This document shows positions 17,860 to 26,470 of a DNA stretch of 64,000 nucleotides, one piece after another. A model generated the notes under the pieces. That model saw nothing but the letters and a program-made list of their open reading frames with translations, searched no databases and was not told the DNA's origin. Origin of the DNA: Agrococcus pavilionensis RW1. Lineage in GTDB: Bacteria; Actinomycetota; Actinomycetes; Actinomycetales; Microbacteriaceae. A program made the position numbers and the translations under genes. The stretch spans positions 1-64,000 of the forward strand of contig NZ_ASHR01000021.1 in the NCBI RefSeq assembly GCF_000400485.1, in the 5' to 3' direction. Numbering within the stretch: position 1 is the first letter of the stretch; every line of letters starts with the position of its first letter.

Positions 17860-18244
17860 TCAGCGGCCGACGTGCGCAGTCAGCGCGATCGACACGAGCA
17901 CGCCGGGCAGCTCCGGACCGAGCCGGGCGACTGCGCGAGCGGGCGGGTCGGTAGCGAACACGGCCGCGTAGGCCTCGTTCATGCCGGCGAAGTCGTCCGG
18001 ATGCGCGAGCAGCACGGTCACCATCGCGACGTCGTCCAGTGTGCAGCCCGCGGCCTGGAGGACCGATGCGCAGTTGTGCAGGGCCTGCGTGGTCTGGCTC
18101 TGGATCGACGCTCCCGCGAGCTGGCCCGTCTGCGGGTCGATGCTGACCATCCCGGACACGTAGATCGTGGAGCCGACGCGGACGCCCTGAGCGAAGAGTG
18201 CGGAGCCGGGGGGCGTCGCTCGTCGTGATGATCCGCCTCGTCAT
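17860..18244 (-). pseudogene. RidA-family gene broken by a +1 frameshift
   Basis: RidA (reactive enamine/imine deaminase) proteins are ~130 aa. The start at 18244 (ATG, with TACCGT ending 8 bases before it) opens MTRRIITTSDAP. After a run of six C on the coding strand (G run 18208-18213) the family sequence continues only in another frame: PGSALFAQGVRVGSTIYVSGM, running to the stop at 17860. With five C the two parts join into a ~127-aa RidA protein ending in LTAHVGR. Either the gene is dead, the run is phase-variable, or the base is an assembly error. An internal GTG at 18168 could yield only a truncated protein. Confidence 0.8.
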
Positions 18245-18284
18245 GCTCCGGACGGTAGACCCGGCCTTCCCGGCGCGCGAGGGG

Positions 18285-20015
18285 TCAGTGCGGGAGCGGC
18301 GCGCGGTCTGCGATCTCGTCGAGCGACGTGAGCACGACGAGCCGCTCGGTCGCCCGCGTGGCACCGACGTAGAGCAGGTCGCGCCAGCCTGGCGTGGCAC
18401 CGTCCACGTCGGTGAGCACGACGACCGGCGCCTCGAGCCCCTTGAAGAGGTGCACCGTGCCCCACCGGATGCCGGGACCGTCGGCGTCGTCGGGGGCCAG
18501 CGCATCCGCCACCGAGCCCGTCGCGTGACGGGCCGCCGACGCGCGGCGAGGGGAGAGCACGAGGATGTCGCGCGGCTCCCAGCCCTCCTCCCACAGGGCT
18601 CGCAGCACCTGCTGCAGCTGCGCCTGCTGCTGCTCGGCGGAGTCGAACCGCAGGATCTGGCCGCACTCGACGCCGAGCTCGGCGCGATCGTACTGCTCGT
18701 AGACGTCGTCGCCGAGCAGCTCCTCGACGAAGGCGGCGAGCTCGGGGCGCTGGCGCACGTTGCGGGTCACGGCCATGCGGCCGGCGTCGGAGAGGCGGGC
18801 GAGGAGCGTCTCTCGTCTCGATACGCCCGGCTCCGCCGGGCTACTCGACGAGCGAGCGTGGCGTGGGCGGTAGATGTCCTGCCCGTCGAAGTCGCCGGCG
18901 ACGATGACCCGGCTGCCGGCGAGGCCGCCCTCGAGCAGGCTGTCGAGCACGTCGAGCGTCGAGTCGCGCGCGAGGTCCTGCGCCTCGTCGGCGACGAGGC
19001 ACGAGTAGGGCGGCTCGAAGCCGGGTGCGCGAGTGATCGCCAGGGTGGCGTCTGGCAGGGTGCCGTTCCACCAGGCGTCATCGGCGTCGGGTGGGGGAGT
19101 GATGCCGGTGATCGCGAGCATGAGGTGGTGGACGCGCGCGACCGTGACCTCCTCGCGATCCCGCAGTCGGTGACGCAGCTCGGCCTCGAGCTTCCGGTTG
19201 AAGCACGTCAGCAGCACGCGCTCCTCCCGGTTGGCGGCTTGCAGGGCCGCGCGCACGGCGATGTTCGTCTTCCCGGTGCCGGCGGGGCCCTCGACGACGA
19301 GCCGCGGGTAGTGCGCGAAGTACTGCAGCGCCTCCTCCTGCCGCTCCGTCGCCTCGCGCAGGTCGCGCTCGCGAACGGCTCGCGCGTCGGCGCTCGCCTG
19401 CTGCCACGTCACGGGCGGCGTCAGCAGGTCTCGAGCCTCGGCGAGGTCAGCCTGGGTCGGTCGTCCCTCCTCGTAGCGCACGCCTCGCGCGCGCAGCTCG
19501 CGTTCGCCCGCCCGCAGTGCCTTGACGAGGCTCGTCACCAGCCGGTCGGGCTGCAGGTCGGGGCGCGTGAGCGTCGCGTCGGGCGTGACGTCGATGCGCG
19601 CCTCGAGCTGCTTGACGAGCTCGCCGCCGCGGTTCGGGAACCACACCGCGTGCCAGATCGGGTACCGCGGGTCGTAGGCGCGCCGCAGGATCCACGAGCG
19701 GAGGCTCCTCGCGTTCTCGATCGCCTGGTCGTAGGGCGAGCGAGACGTGGGCTCCTGGCTCCCGAGCCGCCACAGCCCGTCGGCACCGACCTCGACGCGC
19801 TCGTGCGACTTCACCTCGACCACGAGCATCCCCTCGTCGGGGATCACGATGACGAAGTCGGCCTCGCCCTCGACCTGCGTCTCGTGGTGGCGGATGGGCA
19901 GGCCGTGCCAGACGATCCAGTCGCTCGTGCCCGGGTGGTCGCGGAGCGCCTCGAAGACCTTCGCCTCGCCGGGCGGCGTGCCGGGACGGATCGCGCCGGG
20001 GATCATCGTGGCCAT
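18285..20015 (-). CDS. NERD-domain UvrD/Rep-like helicase
   Basis: 576 aa from ATG 20015; TACGTT ends 7 bases upstream, suggesting a leaderless mRNA. Residues ~15-110 form a NERD nuclease-related domain (GEADFVIV and VVEVKS, the D...ExK set). An SF1 helicase follows: Walker A EGPAGTGKT (~241-249), VADEAQD Walker B (~336-342), NVRQRPEL, and a motif V/VI region TVHLFKGLEAPVVVLTD...LLYVGATRA. Between the RPRHA and LLARL stretches lies an in-frame insert made from a palindromic repeat (18815-18854). A truncated relative lies at 25889-26120. It is probably a DNA-repair or defence helicase-nuclease. Confidence 0.88.
   Translation of the reverse strand: MATMIPGAIRPGTPPGEAKVFEALRDHPGTSDWIVWHGLPIRHHETQVEGEADFVIVIPDEGMLVVEVKSHERVEVGADGLWRLGSQEPTSRSPYDQAIENARSLRSWILRRAYDPRYPIWHAVWFPNRGGELVKQLEARIDVTPDATLTRPDLQPDRLVTSLVKALRAGERELRARGVRYEEGRPTQADLAEARDLLTPPVTWQQASADARAVRERDLREATERQEEALQYFAHYPRLVVEGPAGTGKTNIAVRAALQAANREERVLLTCFNRKLEAELRHRLRDREEVTVARVHHLMLAITGITPPPDADDAWWNGTLPDATLAITRAPGFEPPYSCLVADEAQDLARDSTLDVLDSLLEGGLAGSRVIVAGDFDGQDIYRPRHARSSSSPAEPGVSRRETLLARLSDAGRMAVTRNVRQRPELAAFVEELLGDDVYEQYDRAELGVECGQILRFDSAEQQQAQLQQVLRALWEEGWEPRDILVLSPRRASAARHATGSVADALAPDDADGPGIRWGTVHLFKGLEAPVVVLTDVDGATPGWRDLLYVGATRATERLVVLTSLDEIADRAPLPH
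18815..18854. repeat. REP-like palindromic element inside the helicase gene
   Basis: This 40-base unit matches the repeats at 51029-51176 and 59781-59955: TCTCGATACGCC, then a hairpin CCCGGC-TCC-GCCGGG (18826-18840), then CTACTCGACGAGCG. It lies in the helicase reading frame without breaking it, encoding a Ser/Pro-rich insert of about 13 residues. Confidence 0.75.
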
Positions 20016-20157
20016 GGGGTCAACGTAGCCGCCTCGATGCGGGCGGATGCGCGCGACGGACCGGCGCGTGGATCGATCGCGCCCGCTCAGGCTCCGCTCG
20101 CGCTCGTCCGCGAAGATCGGTGCACCGGGCGTGCGATGCGGAAGGCGGGGGAACGAG

Positions 20158-21033
20158 ATGGATGCGGTGCTCACGATCGTGGGAGTGGCGATCATCGCGA
20201 TCGGCCTCTGGGACATGTTCCACACGCTGCTGCACCCGAGCGGGCGCGGGGCGCTGAGCCGCCGCCTGCTCGCCGCGACGTGGGCCCTGACGAAGCCCTT
20301 CCGCCGACGGCTCGGCTCCGTCGCCGGCGCCGCCGGGATGCTGCTGGTCGTCCTCCTGTGGGTCGTGCTCCAAGGGTTGGGCTGGGCGCTCATCTACCTG
20401 CCGCACATGCCGGCGGAGTTCACCTACTCGCCCGGGCTCGACGCCGACGACTACGCGCCGTTCGCGGAGTCGCTCTACGTCTCCTTCGTCACCCTCACCA
20501 CGCTCGGCTTCGGCGACGTGCTCGCCGTGACCTCGTGGATCCGGCTGGTGGCGCCGCTCGAGGCGCTCACGGGGTTCGCGCTGCTGACCGCGGCGATGAC
20601 CTGGTTCTCGCAGATCTACCCGCCGCTCTCGCGCCGGCGGGCGCTGTCGCTGCAGCTCGACGGCCTCGCCGAGGCGGGCTACGCGGAGGCGGTGCCGGAG
20701 CTCGACGTCGGCAGCCTCTCGCGCGTGCTCGACTCGGTCGCAGGCAAGGCCGCCGAGGTGCGGGTCGACTTCGCCCAGCACTCCGAGGGGTTCTACTTCC
20801 GCGAGGAGACGCCCGCGCTCGCACTCGCCCGGCAGCTGCCGTATGCGCTCGAGCTCAAGGACGCCGCGCTGGTGCGCCAGGAGCCGGTCGTGCGGCTGAG
20901 CGCCCAGCAACTCGCGCGCGTGCTCGACCAGCTCGCCGAGACGCTGCGCTCGCAGTACCGGCTGCGCGGCGACGACGCGCGCGCGGTGTTCGCTGCGTTC
21001 GCGACCGACCACCGCCACGAGGCGCGCGCCTGA
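20158..21033 (+). CDS. Two-TM potassium channel family protein
   Basis: 291 aa from ATG 20158, preceded by GGCGGGGGAACGAG. Hydrophobic segments fall at about residues 3-22, 62-82 and 128-150, with the pore loop SFVTLTTLGFGDV (~108-120) between the last two; TLGFGD is the selectivity-filter signature of ion-channel family 2 (PF07885). The C-terminal ~130 residues are soluble and show no RCK (TrkA-N) nucleotide-binding motif. It is probably a K+ or other monovalent-cation channel of the plasma membrane. It is transcribed divergently from the NERD helicase. Confidence 0.85.
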   Translation: MDAVLTIVGVAIIAIGLWDMFHTLLHPSGRGALSRRLLAATWALTKPFRRRLGSVAGAAGMLLVVLLWVVLQGLGWALIYLPHMPAEFTYSPGLDADDYAPFAESLYVSFVTLTTLGFGDVLAVTSWIRLVAPLEALTGFALLTAAMTWFSQIYPPLSRRRALSLQLDGLAEAGYAEAVPELDVGSLSRVLDSVAGKAAEVRVDFAQHSEGFYFREETPALALARQLPYALELKDAALVRQEPVVRLSAQQLARVLDQLAETLRSQYRLRGDDARAVFAAFATDHRHEARA

Positions 21034-21051
21034 GCGCGTCGGCGCGCCGGT

Positions 21052-21810
21052 TCAGCGCGCCGTGTAGCCGCCGTCGACCGCGATGCTCGCGCCGGTGACG
21101 TACGCGGCCTCGGGCGAGGCGAGGTAGGCGACGGCCGCCGCGACGTCCTCGGGCGTCGCGAGCCGGCCGAGCGGGATGTCGCGCAGCGTGTCGGCGAGCG
21201 CTCGGTCGGGATTCGGCTGGTCGGCGAGCCAGTCCTCGATGAGCGGCGTGCGCGCCATGCCGGGCGCGACGGCGTTCACGCGGATGTTGTGGGGCGCGAG
21301 CTCGACGGCCGCGCCCTGCGTGTAGGCGGCGAGCGCGCCCTTCGAGGCCGTGTAGGTCGTGAGCGTCGGCACCCCCGACGACGCGAGCCGCGACAGCATG
21401 TTGATGATCGCGCCGCCGCCGGTCGGGATCATCGCCCGCGCGGCCGCCGCCGTCATCGCCATGGCCGCGATCGTGTTGAGGGCGAAGACGTCGACGAGCT
21501 CCTCGACCGGGTTGTCGACGATGAGGCCCGCGTGCCGCCTGCCCGCGTTGTTGACGAGCACGTCGAGCCGACCGAAGGCATCCACCACCTCGCCCACGAT
21601 GCGCTCGGGCGCGCCCCGCTCGGTGAGGTCGCCCGCGACGAAGAGCGCGTCGCCGAGCCGCTCGACGGCCTCGCCGACGGGCGGTCGGCGGCCGGTGACG
21701 GCGACGCGCATGCCGTCGGCGCGCAGCCGCGCGGCGATCTCGACGCCGAAGCCCGAGGTGCCGCCGGTCACGAGCGCGACGCGCGCGCTGGTGTGGTCTG
21801 GAGTGGTCAT
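21052..21810 (-). CDS. Short-chain dehydrogenase/reductase
   Basis: 252 aa from ATG 21810 (GGGAAGG upstream). It is a classical SDR with Rossmann TGGTSGFG (~16-23), NNAG (~89-92), catalytic Ser-Tyr-Lys with YTASK (~155-159), and VNAVAPGMARTP after it. The C-terminus IAVDGGYTAR is typical of FabG-like enzymes. The substrate is unknown. It lies 26 bases downstream of an amidohydrolase gene on the same strand, so the pair probably forms a catabolic operon. Confidence 0.92.
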   Translation of the reverse strand: MTTPDHTSARVALVTGGTSGFGVEIAARLRADGMRVAVTGRRPPVGEAVERLGDALFVAGDLTERGAPERIVGEVVDAFGRLDVLVNNAGRRHAGLIVDNPVEELVDVFALNTIAAMAMTAAAARAMIPTGGGAIINMLSRLASSGVPTLTTYTASKGALAAYTQGAAVELAPHNIRVNAVAPGMARTPLIEDWLADQPNPDRALADTLRDIPLGRLATPEDVAAAVAYLASPEAAYVTGASIAVDGGYTAR

Positions 21811-21836
21811 CGGATGCCTTCCCACGGTCGAGAGCG

Positions 21837-23474
21837 TCAGTCCACGTCGGCGTCGCGGTGCGTGAAGCGGCCGCCCGCGATCGTCGCCCGCACGGGGATC
21901 GCGCCGATCTCGGCCGCGTCGACCTCGCGCGGGTGCGCCTCGAGCAGGACCATATCGGCGAGCTGCCCCGGCGCGAGCCGGCCCTTGTGCGCCTGCTGGC
22001 CGGTCACCTCGCTCGAGCCGACGGTCGCGGCACGCACGGCCTCGTCGACCGAGATGCGCTCGTGCTCGCCGTAGACGAGCCCCTCCTCGCTGATGCGGCG
22101 CACGAACGACTGGATGCCCAGCAGCGGCGCCCCGGGCGCGACCGGCCGGTCGGAGGAGAACGCGAGCGGGATGCCGGCGTCGAGCTGGCTGCGCGCGCGG
22201 ATCGACATCTCGCCGCGCCGCTTGCCGACCGGGCCGCGGATGCCCTCGCCGAAGGCGGTGATGAAGCTCGGCTGCACGACGCACGCGACGCCGAGCCGCG
22301 CGAGCCGCTCGAGCTGGTCGGGGCGCACGACCATGCCGTGCTCGACCCGGTTGGGCACGGGCGGCCAGCCGTTCGCGCGAGTCGCCTCCTCGATCGCGTC
22401 GAGCGCGAAGTCGAGCGCGGCATCGCCGACCGCGTGCAGCGCGAGCGCCCAGCCGGCCGCCGCCGCCTCGCGGATGCGGGTGCGCATCGCCTCGGGATCG
22501 TCCTGCAGGTAGCCGTGGTAGCCGGGGCAGTGCTCGTACTCCTCGCGCATGTGCGCGGTGCGGCCGAGGATCGAGCCGTCGGTGAAGACCTTGACGGGGC
22601 CGAGCTGCAGCCACTCGTCGCCCCAGCCCGTGCGCATCCCGGCGCCGAAGCCGCGCCGCGCCGGCTCGTCGGCGTGCCCAGGCAGCTCGTGCAGCGCATC
22701 CATGACCGGCATCACCTGCATGCGGGTGCGGAGACGCCCCGCGTCGCGCGCCGCCTGGTAGGCCGCGAGCTCGGCGGGAGCGTGACCGATCCAGCCCCCG
22801 GCGACCCCCGCATCCGTCACGCTCGTGATCCCCTCGCGCGCGTACTGCGCCGTCGCGAGCTCGAGCGCCTGCTCGAGGGAGGCGAGCGGGTAGGGGAGCA
22901 GGATCTCCTGCACGAGCGCCATCGCCCGCTCCTCGAGCACGCCGGTCGGCCGGTCATCGCGGTCGACGACGATCTTGCCGCCGTCGACCTCCGGCACGTC
23001 GCGGTCGGCGACGCCCGCCGCGGCCAGGCCCGCGCTGCTCGCCTGGCCCGAGTGGCCGGATGCGTGCTTGATCCAGACGGGACGGCCGCCGCTCGCGCGG
23101 TCGAGCGCATCGCGGTCCGGCACCGCGCCCTGCAGCAGCACGGGGTTGTAGCCCGCGCCGACGACCCACTCGCCAGGCTTCGTCTCGGCGGCCTGCGCCT
23201 TGATGCGGTCGTAGATGTCGTCGAGCGACGCGACGCCCGAGAGGTCGGCCTCCATGAGCGTCGTGCCGAACCAGACCGAGTGCGCGTGCACGTCGTTGAA
23301 CCCCGGCAGGAGCGCGAGGCCCTTGGCGTCGAGCGTCTCGCGCGCCGTCAGGCCCTCGACGTCCTCGTCGAGCGCCACGACGCGGCCGTGCAGCACGGCG
23401 AGCGCGCTCGCGCTCGGCCGGCGCTCGTCGCGGGTGTCGATGCGCGCGTTGCGCACGATCAGGTCGACCTTCAT
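21837..23474 (-). CDS. YtcJ-type metal-dependent amidohydrolase
   Basis: 545 aa from ATG 23474, with GGAGGAG 6 bases upstream. It is an amidohydrolase-superfamily (amidohydro_3) enzyme: the N-terminal cap strand, the GFNDVHAHS metal-binding motif (~62-70), WIKHASGH, TDGSILGRTA, ALHAVGDAA, RVEHG and FSSDRPV correspond to the HxH, Lys, His, His and Asp ligand positions. It hydrolyses an amide or imine of unknown identity. It is the first gene of an operon with an SDR and is divergent from an MFS transporter whose FCD regulator lies downstream. Confidence 0.9.
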   Translation of the reverse strand: MKVDLIVRNARIDTRDERRPSASALAVLHGRVVALDEDVEGLTARETLDAKGLALLPGFNDVHAHSVWFGTTLMEADLSGVASLDDIYDRIKAQAAETKPGEWVVGAGYNPVLLQGAVPDRDALDRASGGRPVWIKHASGHSGQASSAGLAAAGVADRDVPEVDGGKIVVDRDDRPTGVLEERAMALVQEILLPYPLASLEQALELATAQYAREGITSVTDAGVAGGWIGHAPAELAAYQAARDAGRLRTRMQVMPVMDALHELPGHADEPARRGFGAGMRTGWGDEWLQLGPVKVFTDGSILGRTAHMREEYEHCPGYHGYLQDDPEAMRTRIREAAAAGWALALHAVGDAALDFALDAIEEATRANGWPPVPNRVEHGMVVRPDQLERLARLGVACVVQPSFITAFGEGIRGPVGKRRGEMSIRARSQLDAGIPLAFSSDRPVAPGAPLLGIQSFVRRISEEGLVYGEHERISVDEAVRAATVGSSEVTGQQAHKGRLAPGQLADMVLLEAHPREVDAAEIGAIPVRATIAGGRFTHRDADVD

Positions 23475-23551
23475 GGCAGCTCCTCCGACATCGTCGTCGT
23501 CGGACCGTGAGCGCCCCCGATCGGAGTGCTTGCGATCCGCGTCGATCTCAA

Positions 23552-23562
23552 ACATAGTATGT
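23552..23562. promoter_or_regulatory. Putative operator between amidohydrolase and MFS genes
   Basis: Perfect dyad ACATA-G-TATGT in an AT-rich patch of the 151-base divergent intergenic region. Size and position suit an FCD/GntR regulator such as the one encoded at 25057. The same patch may contain the -10 regions. Confidence 0.45.
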
Positions 23563-23625
23563 ATGACCTACCGATGGCGAGTGGCATCGAAGCCGCCGCC
23601 GGTTCCCCTTGGACGGAGCACAGCC

Positions 23626-24969
23626 ATGGCAACGACGCCAGCATCCACCGAGCGGCACACCAGCCGCGAGGTGCAGGACCTCAAGCGCCTGCGGAGGGTC
23701 GCGATGACCTCCTTCATGGGCACGGCGATGGAGTGGTACGACTACTTCATCTACGGCCTCTTCGCCGCGCTCGTGTTCGACGAGCTCTTCTTCCCGAGCT
23801 TCGACCCTGCGGTCGGCACCGTGCTGTCGCTGCTGACCTTCGGCATCGGCTTCGTCGCCCGCCCGGTCGGCGCGATCATCTTCGGTCACCTGGGCGACCG
23901 CATCGGGCGGAAGAAGACGCTCATCGTCACGCTGCTCGTCATCGGCCTCTCGACCGGCATCATCGGCCTGCTGCCGACCTTCGACGCCATCGGCTTCGCC
24001 GCGCCGATCCTGCTCACGACGCTGCGCTTCATCCAGGGCCTCTCGCTCGGCGGCGAGTGGAGCGGCGCCGTGCTGCTCGCGGTCGAGCACGCGCCCGCGA
24101 AGCAGCGCGCCTTCTACGGCGCGATGCCGCAGTACGGCTCGCCCGCCGGCACGCTCCTCTCCTCGGGCATCGTCACGCTCGTCACCCTCCTGCCGGACGA
24201 CCAGCTCCTCGCGTGGGGCTGGCGCATCCCCTTCCTCCTCTCCTTCGTGTTCCTCGCGATCGCGCTCTACATGCGCCTCAGGGTCGAGGAGTCGCCGGTG
24301 TTCACCGACGTCGTGCAGGTGCAGCGGGCCGAGCAGCAGAAGGTCACGAAGCTGCCCCTCATCGAGGTCTTCCGCCACGCGGGCGGCCGCGTGCTCATCG
24401 TCGTCGTGACGGTGCTGTTCGCCTCCGGCGGCTTCTTCCTCATGACGACCTACGCCGTGAACTTCGGCACCGGCGAGCTCGGGATGGAGCCCTGGAAGCT
24501 GCTCGTCGCGACGATGGTCGGCGCGGTGCTCGAGGCGATCGGCATCTACGTCGGCGCGCGCCTGGGCGACCGCATCGGCGCGTGGAAGACGGTCGCGCTC
24601 GGCGGTGCGGCCGCGGCGGTGCTCGTCATCCCGATCGCCTTCATGCTCGGCTCAGGCATCGAGGTGCTCGTGATCGCCGGCGTCGCGATCGGCATCGGCG
24701 CGCTCGGCATCCCGTACGGCCCGCTCGGCACGATGCTCTCGGAGCTCTTCAGCGCCCGCTACCGGTACTCGGGCGTCGCGGTCTCGTACAACATCGGCGG
24801 CCTCATCGGCGGCTTCGTGCCCTCGATCGCGGCGGCGTTCGCCCTCGCCGTCGGCAGTGCCGTCGTGGTGATCCCGGTGCTGCTCGGCATCATCATGGGG
24901 CTGTGCGTGATCGGCGCACTCATCGCCGGCCGCGTGCTGTCGCGCCAGGAGGAGACGATCGCGGCGTGA
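23626..24969 (+). CDS. MFS transporter, metabolite:H+ symporter type
   Basis: 447 aa from ATG 23626. It has twelve hydrophobic segments; the MTSFMGTAMEWYDYFIYG opening, GHLGDRIGRKK loop 2-3 motif and LRFIQGLSLGGEWSGA segment mark the MHS family, which carries organic acids, betaines and related metabolites. It is divergent from the amidohydrolase-SDR operon and followed by a strong hairpin and then an FCD regulator gene. It probably imports the substrate of those enzymes. Confidence 0.9.
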   Translation: MATTPASTERHTSREVQDLKRLRRVAMTSFMGTAMEWYDYFIYGLFAALVFDELFFPSFDPAVGTVLSLLTFGIGFVARPVGAIIFGHLGDRIGRKKTLIVTLLVIGLSTGIIGLLPTFDAIGFAAPILLTTLRFIQGLSLGGEWSGAVLLAVEHAPAKQRAFYGAMPQYGSPAGTLLSSGIVTLVTLLPDDQLLAWGWRIPFLLSFVFLAIALYMRLRVEESPVFTDVVQVQRAEQQKVTKLPLIEVFRHAGGRVLIVVVTVLFASGGFFLMTTYAVNFGTGELGMEPWKLLVATMVGAVLEAIGIYVGARLGDRIGAWKTVALGGAAAAVLVIPIAFMLGSGIEVLVIAGVAIGIGALGIPYGPLGTMLSELFSARYRYSGVAVSYNIGGLIGGFVPSIAAAFALAVGSAVVVIPVLLGIIMGLCVIGALIAGRVLSRQEETIAA

Positions 24970-24978
24970 GTCGCCGTC

Positions 24979-25016
24979 GCCGCCGCTGCGCCGCCGATCC
25001 ACGGCGCAGCGGCGGC
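24979..25016 (+). terminator. Strong hairpin terminator after the MFS gene
   Basis: A perfect 15-bp inverted repeat (24979-24993 with 25002-25016) with an 8-base loop begins 9 bases after the MFS stop. It would separate the transporter from the downstream regulator. It lacks a U-tract, as is common in actinobacteria. Confidence 0.8.
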
Positions 25017-25056
25017 GCTCGTCACTACGATCGATCCGATGGTCGGGAGGCAAGCC

Positions 25057-25830
25057 ATGACGGTGAGCGAAGCGGTGCGAGCGACGTGGTCGGAGGCCTC
25101 GGACGCCGTCGGCGACCTCAAGAGCGACCGCGTCCGCGCCGTGCTCGAGGCGCAGATCCTCAGCGGCGAGCTGCCGCCCGGCACCCTCCTGCCGACGGAG
25201 CCCGAGCTGAGCGCCGCGCTCGGCGTCAGCCGCACGGTGCTGCGCGACGCCGTCCGCGCGCTCGTCGCCCGCGGGCTGCTGACCGTGCGGCAGGGCCGCG
25301 GCACGATGGTCACCGAGCCGAGCGACGGCGCGCTCGCCGACGCGATGGTCGCGCTGCTCTCGCGCTCGCCCGTGACGGTCGCCGACGTCATGGACGCCCG
25401 CATCGCGATCGAGACCATGCTCGTGCGGCTCGCGGCGGTCTCGGGGACGACCGAGGACTGGGATGCGCTCGCCCTGCGCGAGCGCGCGCTCATCGACGCG
25501 ATCGAGGCCGGCGACGAGCGCGCCGCGCACCGCGAGCACGCCGCCTTCCACGCGGGCATCCTGCACGCGACGCACCAGCCGGCGCTCGCGCTCATGCTCA
25601 ACCCGATGAACAAGATCGCGCTGCTCACCGGCACTGCGTCGGTGCGGCGCGGCACGACCGCCGACTGGAACCTCGAGGCGCACCGCGCGATCCTCGAGGC
25701 GCTCCGCCTCGGCGACCCCGACGCCGCCGAGGCCGCGATGCGCGCGCACTTCGAGGGGCTCGAGGGCCCGTCGAGCAGCGTCGGCCTGCTCGAGCGCCCC
25801 TTCGCCGAGGCCTACTTCGCCTCGCCCTGA
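25057..25830 (+). CDS. FadR/FCD-subfamily GntR regulator
   Basis: 257 aa from ATG 25057, chosen because GGGAGG lies 6 bases upstream; ATG 25039 would add six residues. The N-terminal winged helix has the GntR signature LPTEPELSAALGVSRTVLRDAVRAL (~42-66) followed by RQGRGTMV. The C-terminal all-helical FCD ligand domain has conserved acidic and His residues (DARIAIE, EHAAFHAGI, HRAILEAL) that usually bind a metal and an organic acid. It probably regulates the neighbouring MFS and amidohydrolase-SDR genes through the dyad at 23552. Confidence 0.9.
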   Translation: MTVSEAVRATWSEASDAVGDLKSDRVRAVLEAQILSGELPPGTLLPTEPELSAALGVSRTVLRDAVRALVARGLLTVRQGRGTMVTEPSDGALADAMVALLSRSPVTVADVMDARIAIETMLVRLAAVSGTTEDWDALALRERALIDAIEAGDERAAHREHAAFHAGILHATHQPALALMLNPMNKIALLTGTASVRRGTTADWNLEAHRAILEALRLGDPDAAEAAMRAHFEGLEGPSSSVGLLERPFAEAYFASP

Positions 25831-25863
25831 GCCGCGGGAGCGCGCCAACGACCGCCCCGCGTT

Positions 25864-25888
25864 GGCTTCGAGGGTGCTCGACCTCGCG
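25864..25888. repeat. 25-bp direct repeat, left copy
   Basis: This copy matches 26846-26870 at 23 of 25 positions. It lies 33 bases after the FCD regulator stop and exactly where the helicase remnant breaks off. The right copy is the promoter/start region of the LysR gene. Confidence 0.65.
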
Positions 25889-26120
25889 GGAGAAGCCGCC
25901 GGCGAGCACGACGCGAGCGCCAGCGAGGCCGCCGACGAGCAGCCTGTCGAGCACCTCGAGGGTCGAGTCGCCTGCGAGGTCCTGCGCTTCGTCAGCGATG
26001 AGGCACGTGCATGAAGGCTCGAAGCCCGTCGCGCGGGGCGGCGAGCACAGGCTCGGGCAGCGTCCCGCTCCACCGATCGTCGCCGGCGTCGTCGGCGAGC
26101 CGTCAGCGTGATCGACACGA
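25889..26120 (-). pseudogene. Remnant of a NERD/UvrD-like helicase
   Basis: On the minus strand, two frames together read DDAGDDRWSGTLPEPVLAAPR and then DGFEPSCTCLIADEAQD, LAGDSTLEVLDRLLVGGLAGARVVLAG. This is parallel to residues ~300-365 of the helicase at 18285-20015 (DDAWWNGTLPDATL..., PPYSCLVADEAQDLARDSTLDVLDSLLEGGLAGSRVIVAG). There is a frameshift near 26025 and no start or stop context. Homology ends abruptly at the 25-bp direct repeat. It is a dead fragment of a paralogue. Confidence 0.8.
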
Positions 26121-26215
26121 GGATGCGAGGCGCCAGCCGGACGGCGGACGCGGCGCTATCCACACGTGCCGGATCCGCCCGCGCTGAGCGCTGGGCCGCG
26201 GCCTACACTCGAGGC

Positions 26216-26470
26216 ATGACCTTGGCGGAGCTGATCCGAGCGGCGCGTGGCTTATCACCCGCTGACCGTGTCAAGCTCGCCGACGAGGTCATGGCTGACC
26301 TCGAAGAGAGCGCTGAGGACAGCACGCGCATCGATGACGCTTGGCACGGGGAGCTCCGTCTTCGCATCGCGGAAATCGAAGACTCTCGAGTCGAGCTCGT
26401 CGACGGTCGCGAGACGATGCGGCTCGCCCGCGCGCGGATCGCTTCGCGTCGTGCGCAAGCGGACATGTGA
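26216..26470 (+). CDS. Addiction-module antitoxin
   Basis: 84 aa from ATG 26216, with TACACT ending 7 bases before it (leaderless type). Its sequence (LAELIRAARGLSPADRVKLADEVMADLEES...DDAWHGELRLRIAEIEDSRVELVDG) matches the small addiction-module proteins of PF09720, which pair with ParE/RelE toxins. It overlaps the toxin start by four bases (ATGTGA), so the two are translationally coupled. It lies in an islet bounded by direct repeats. Confidence 0.85.
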   Translation: MTLAELIRAARGLSPADRVKLADEVMADLEESAEDSTRIDDAWHGELRLRIAEIEDSRVELVDGRETMRLARARIASRRAQADM

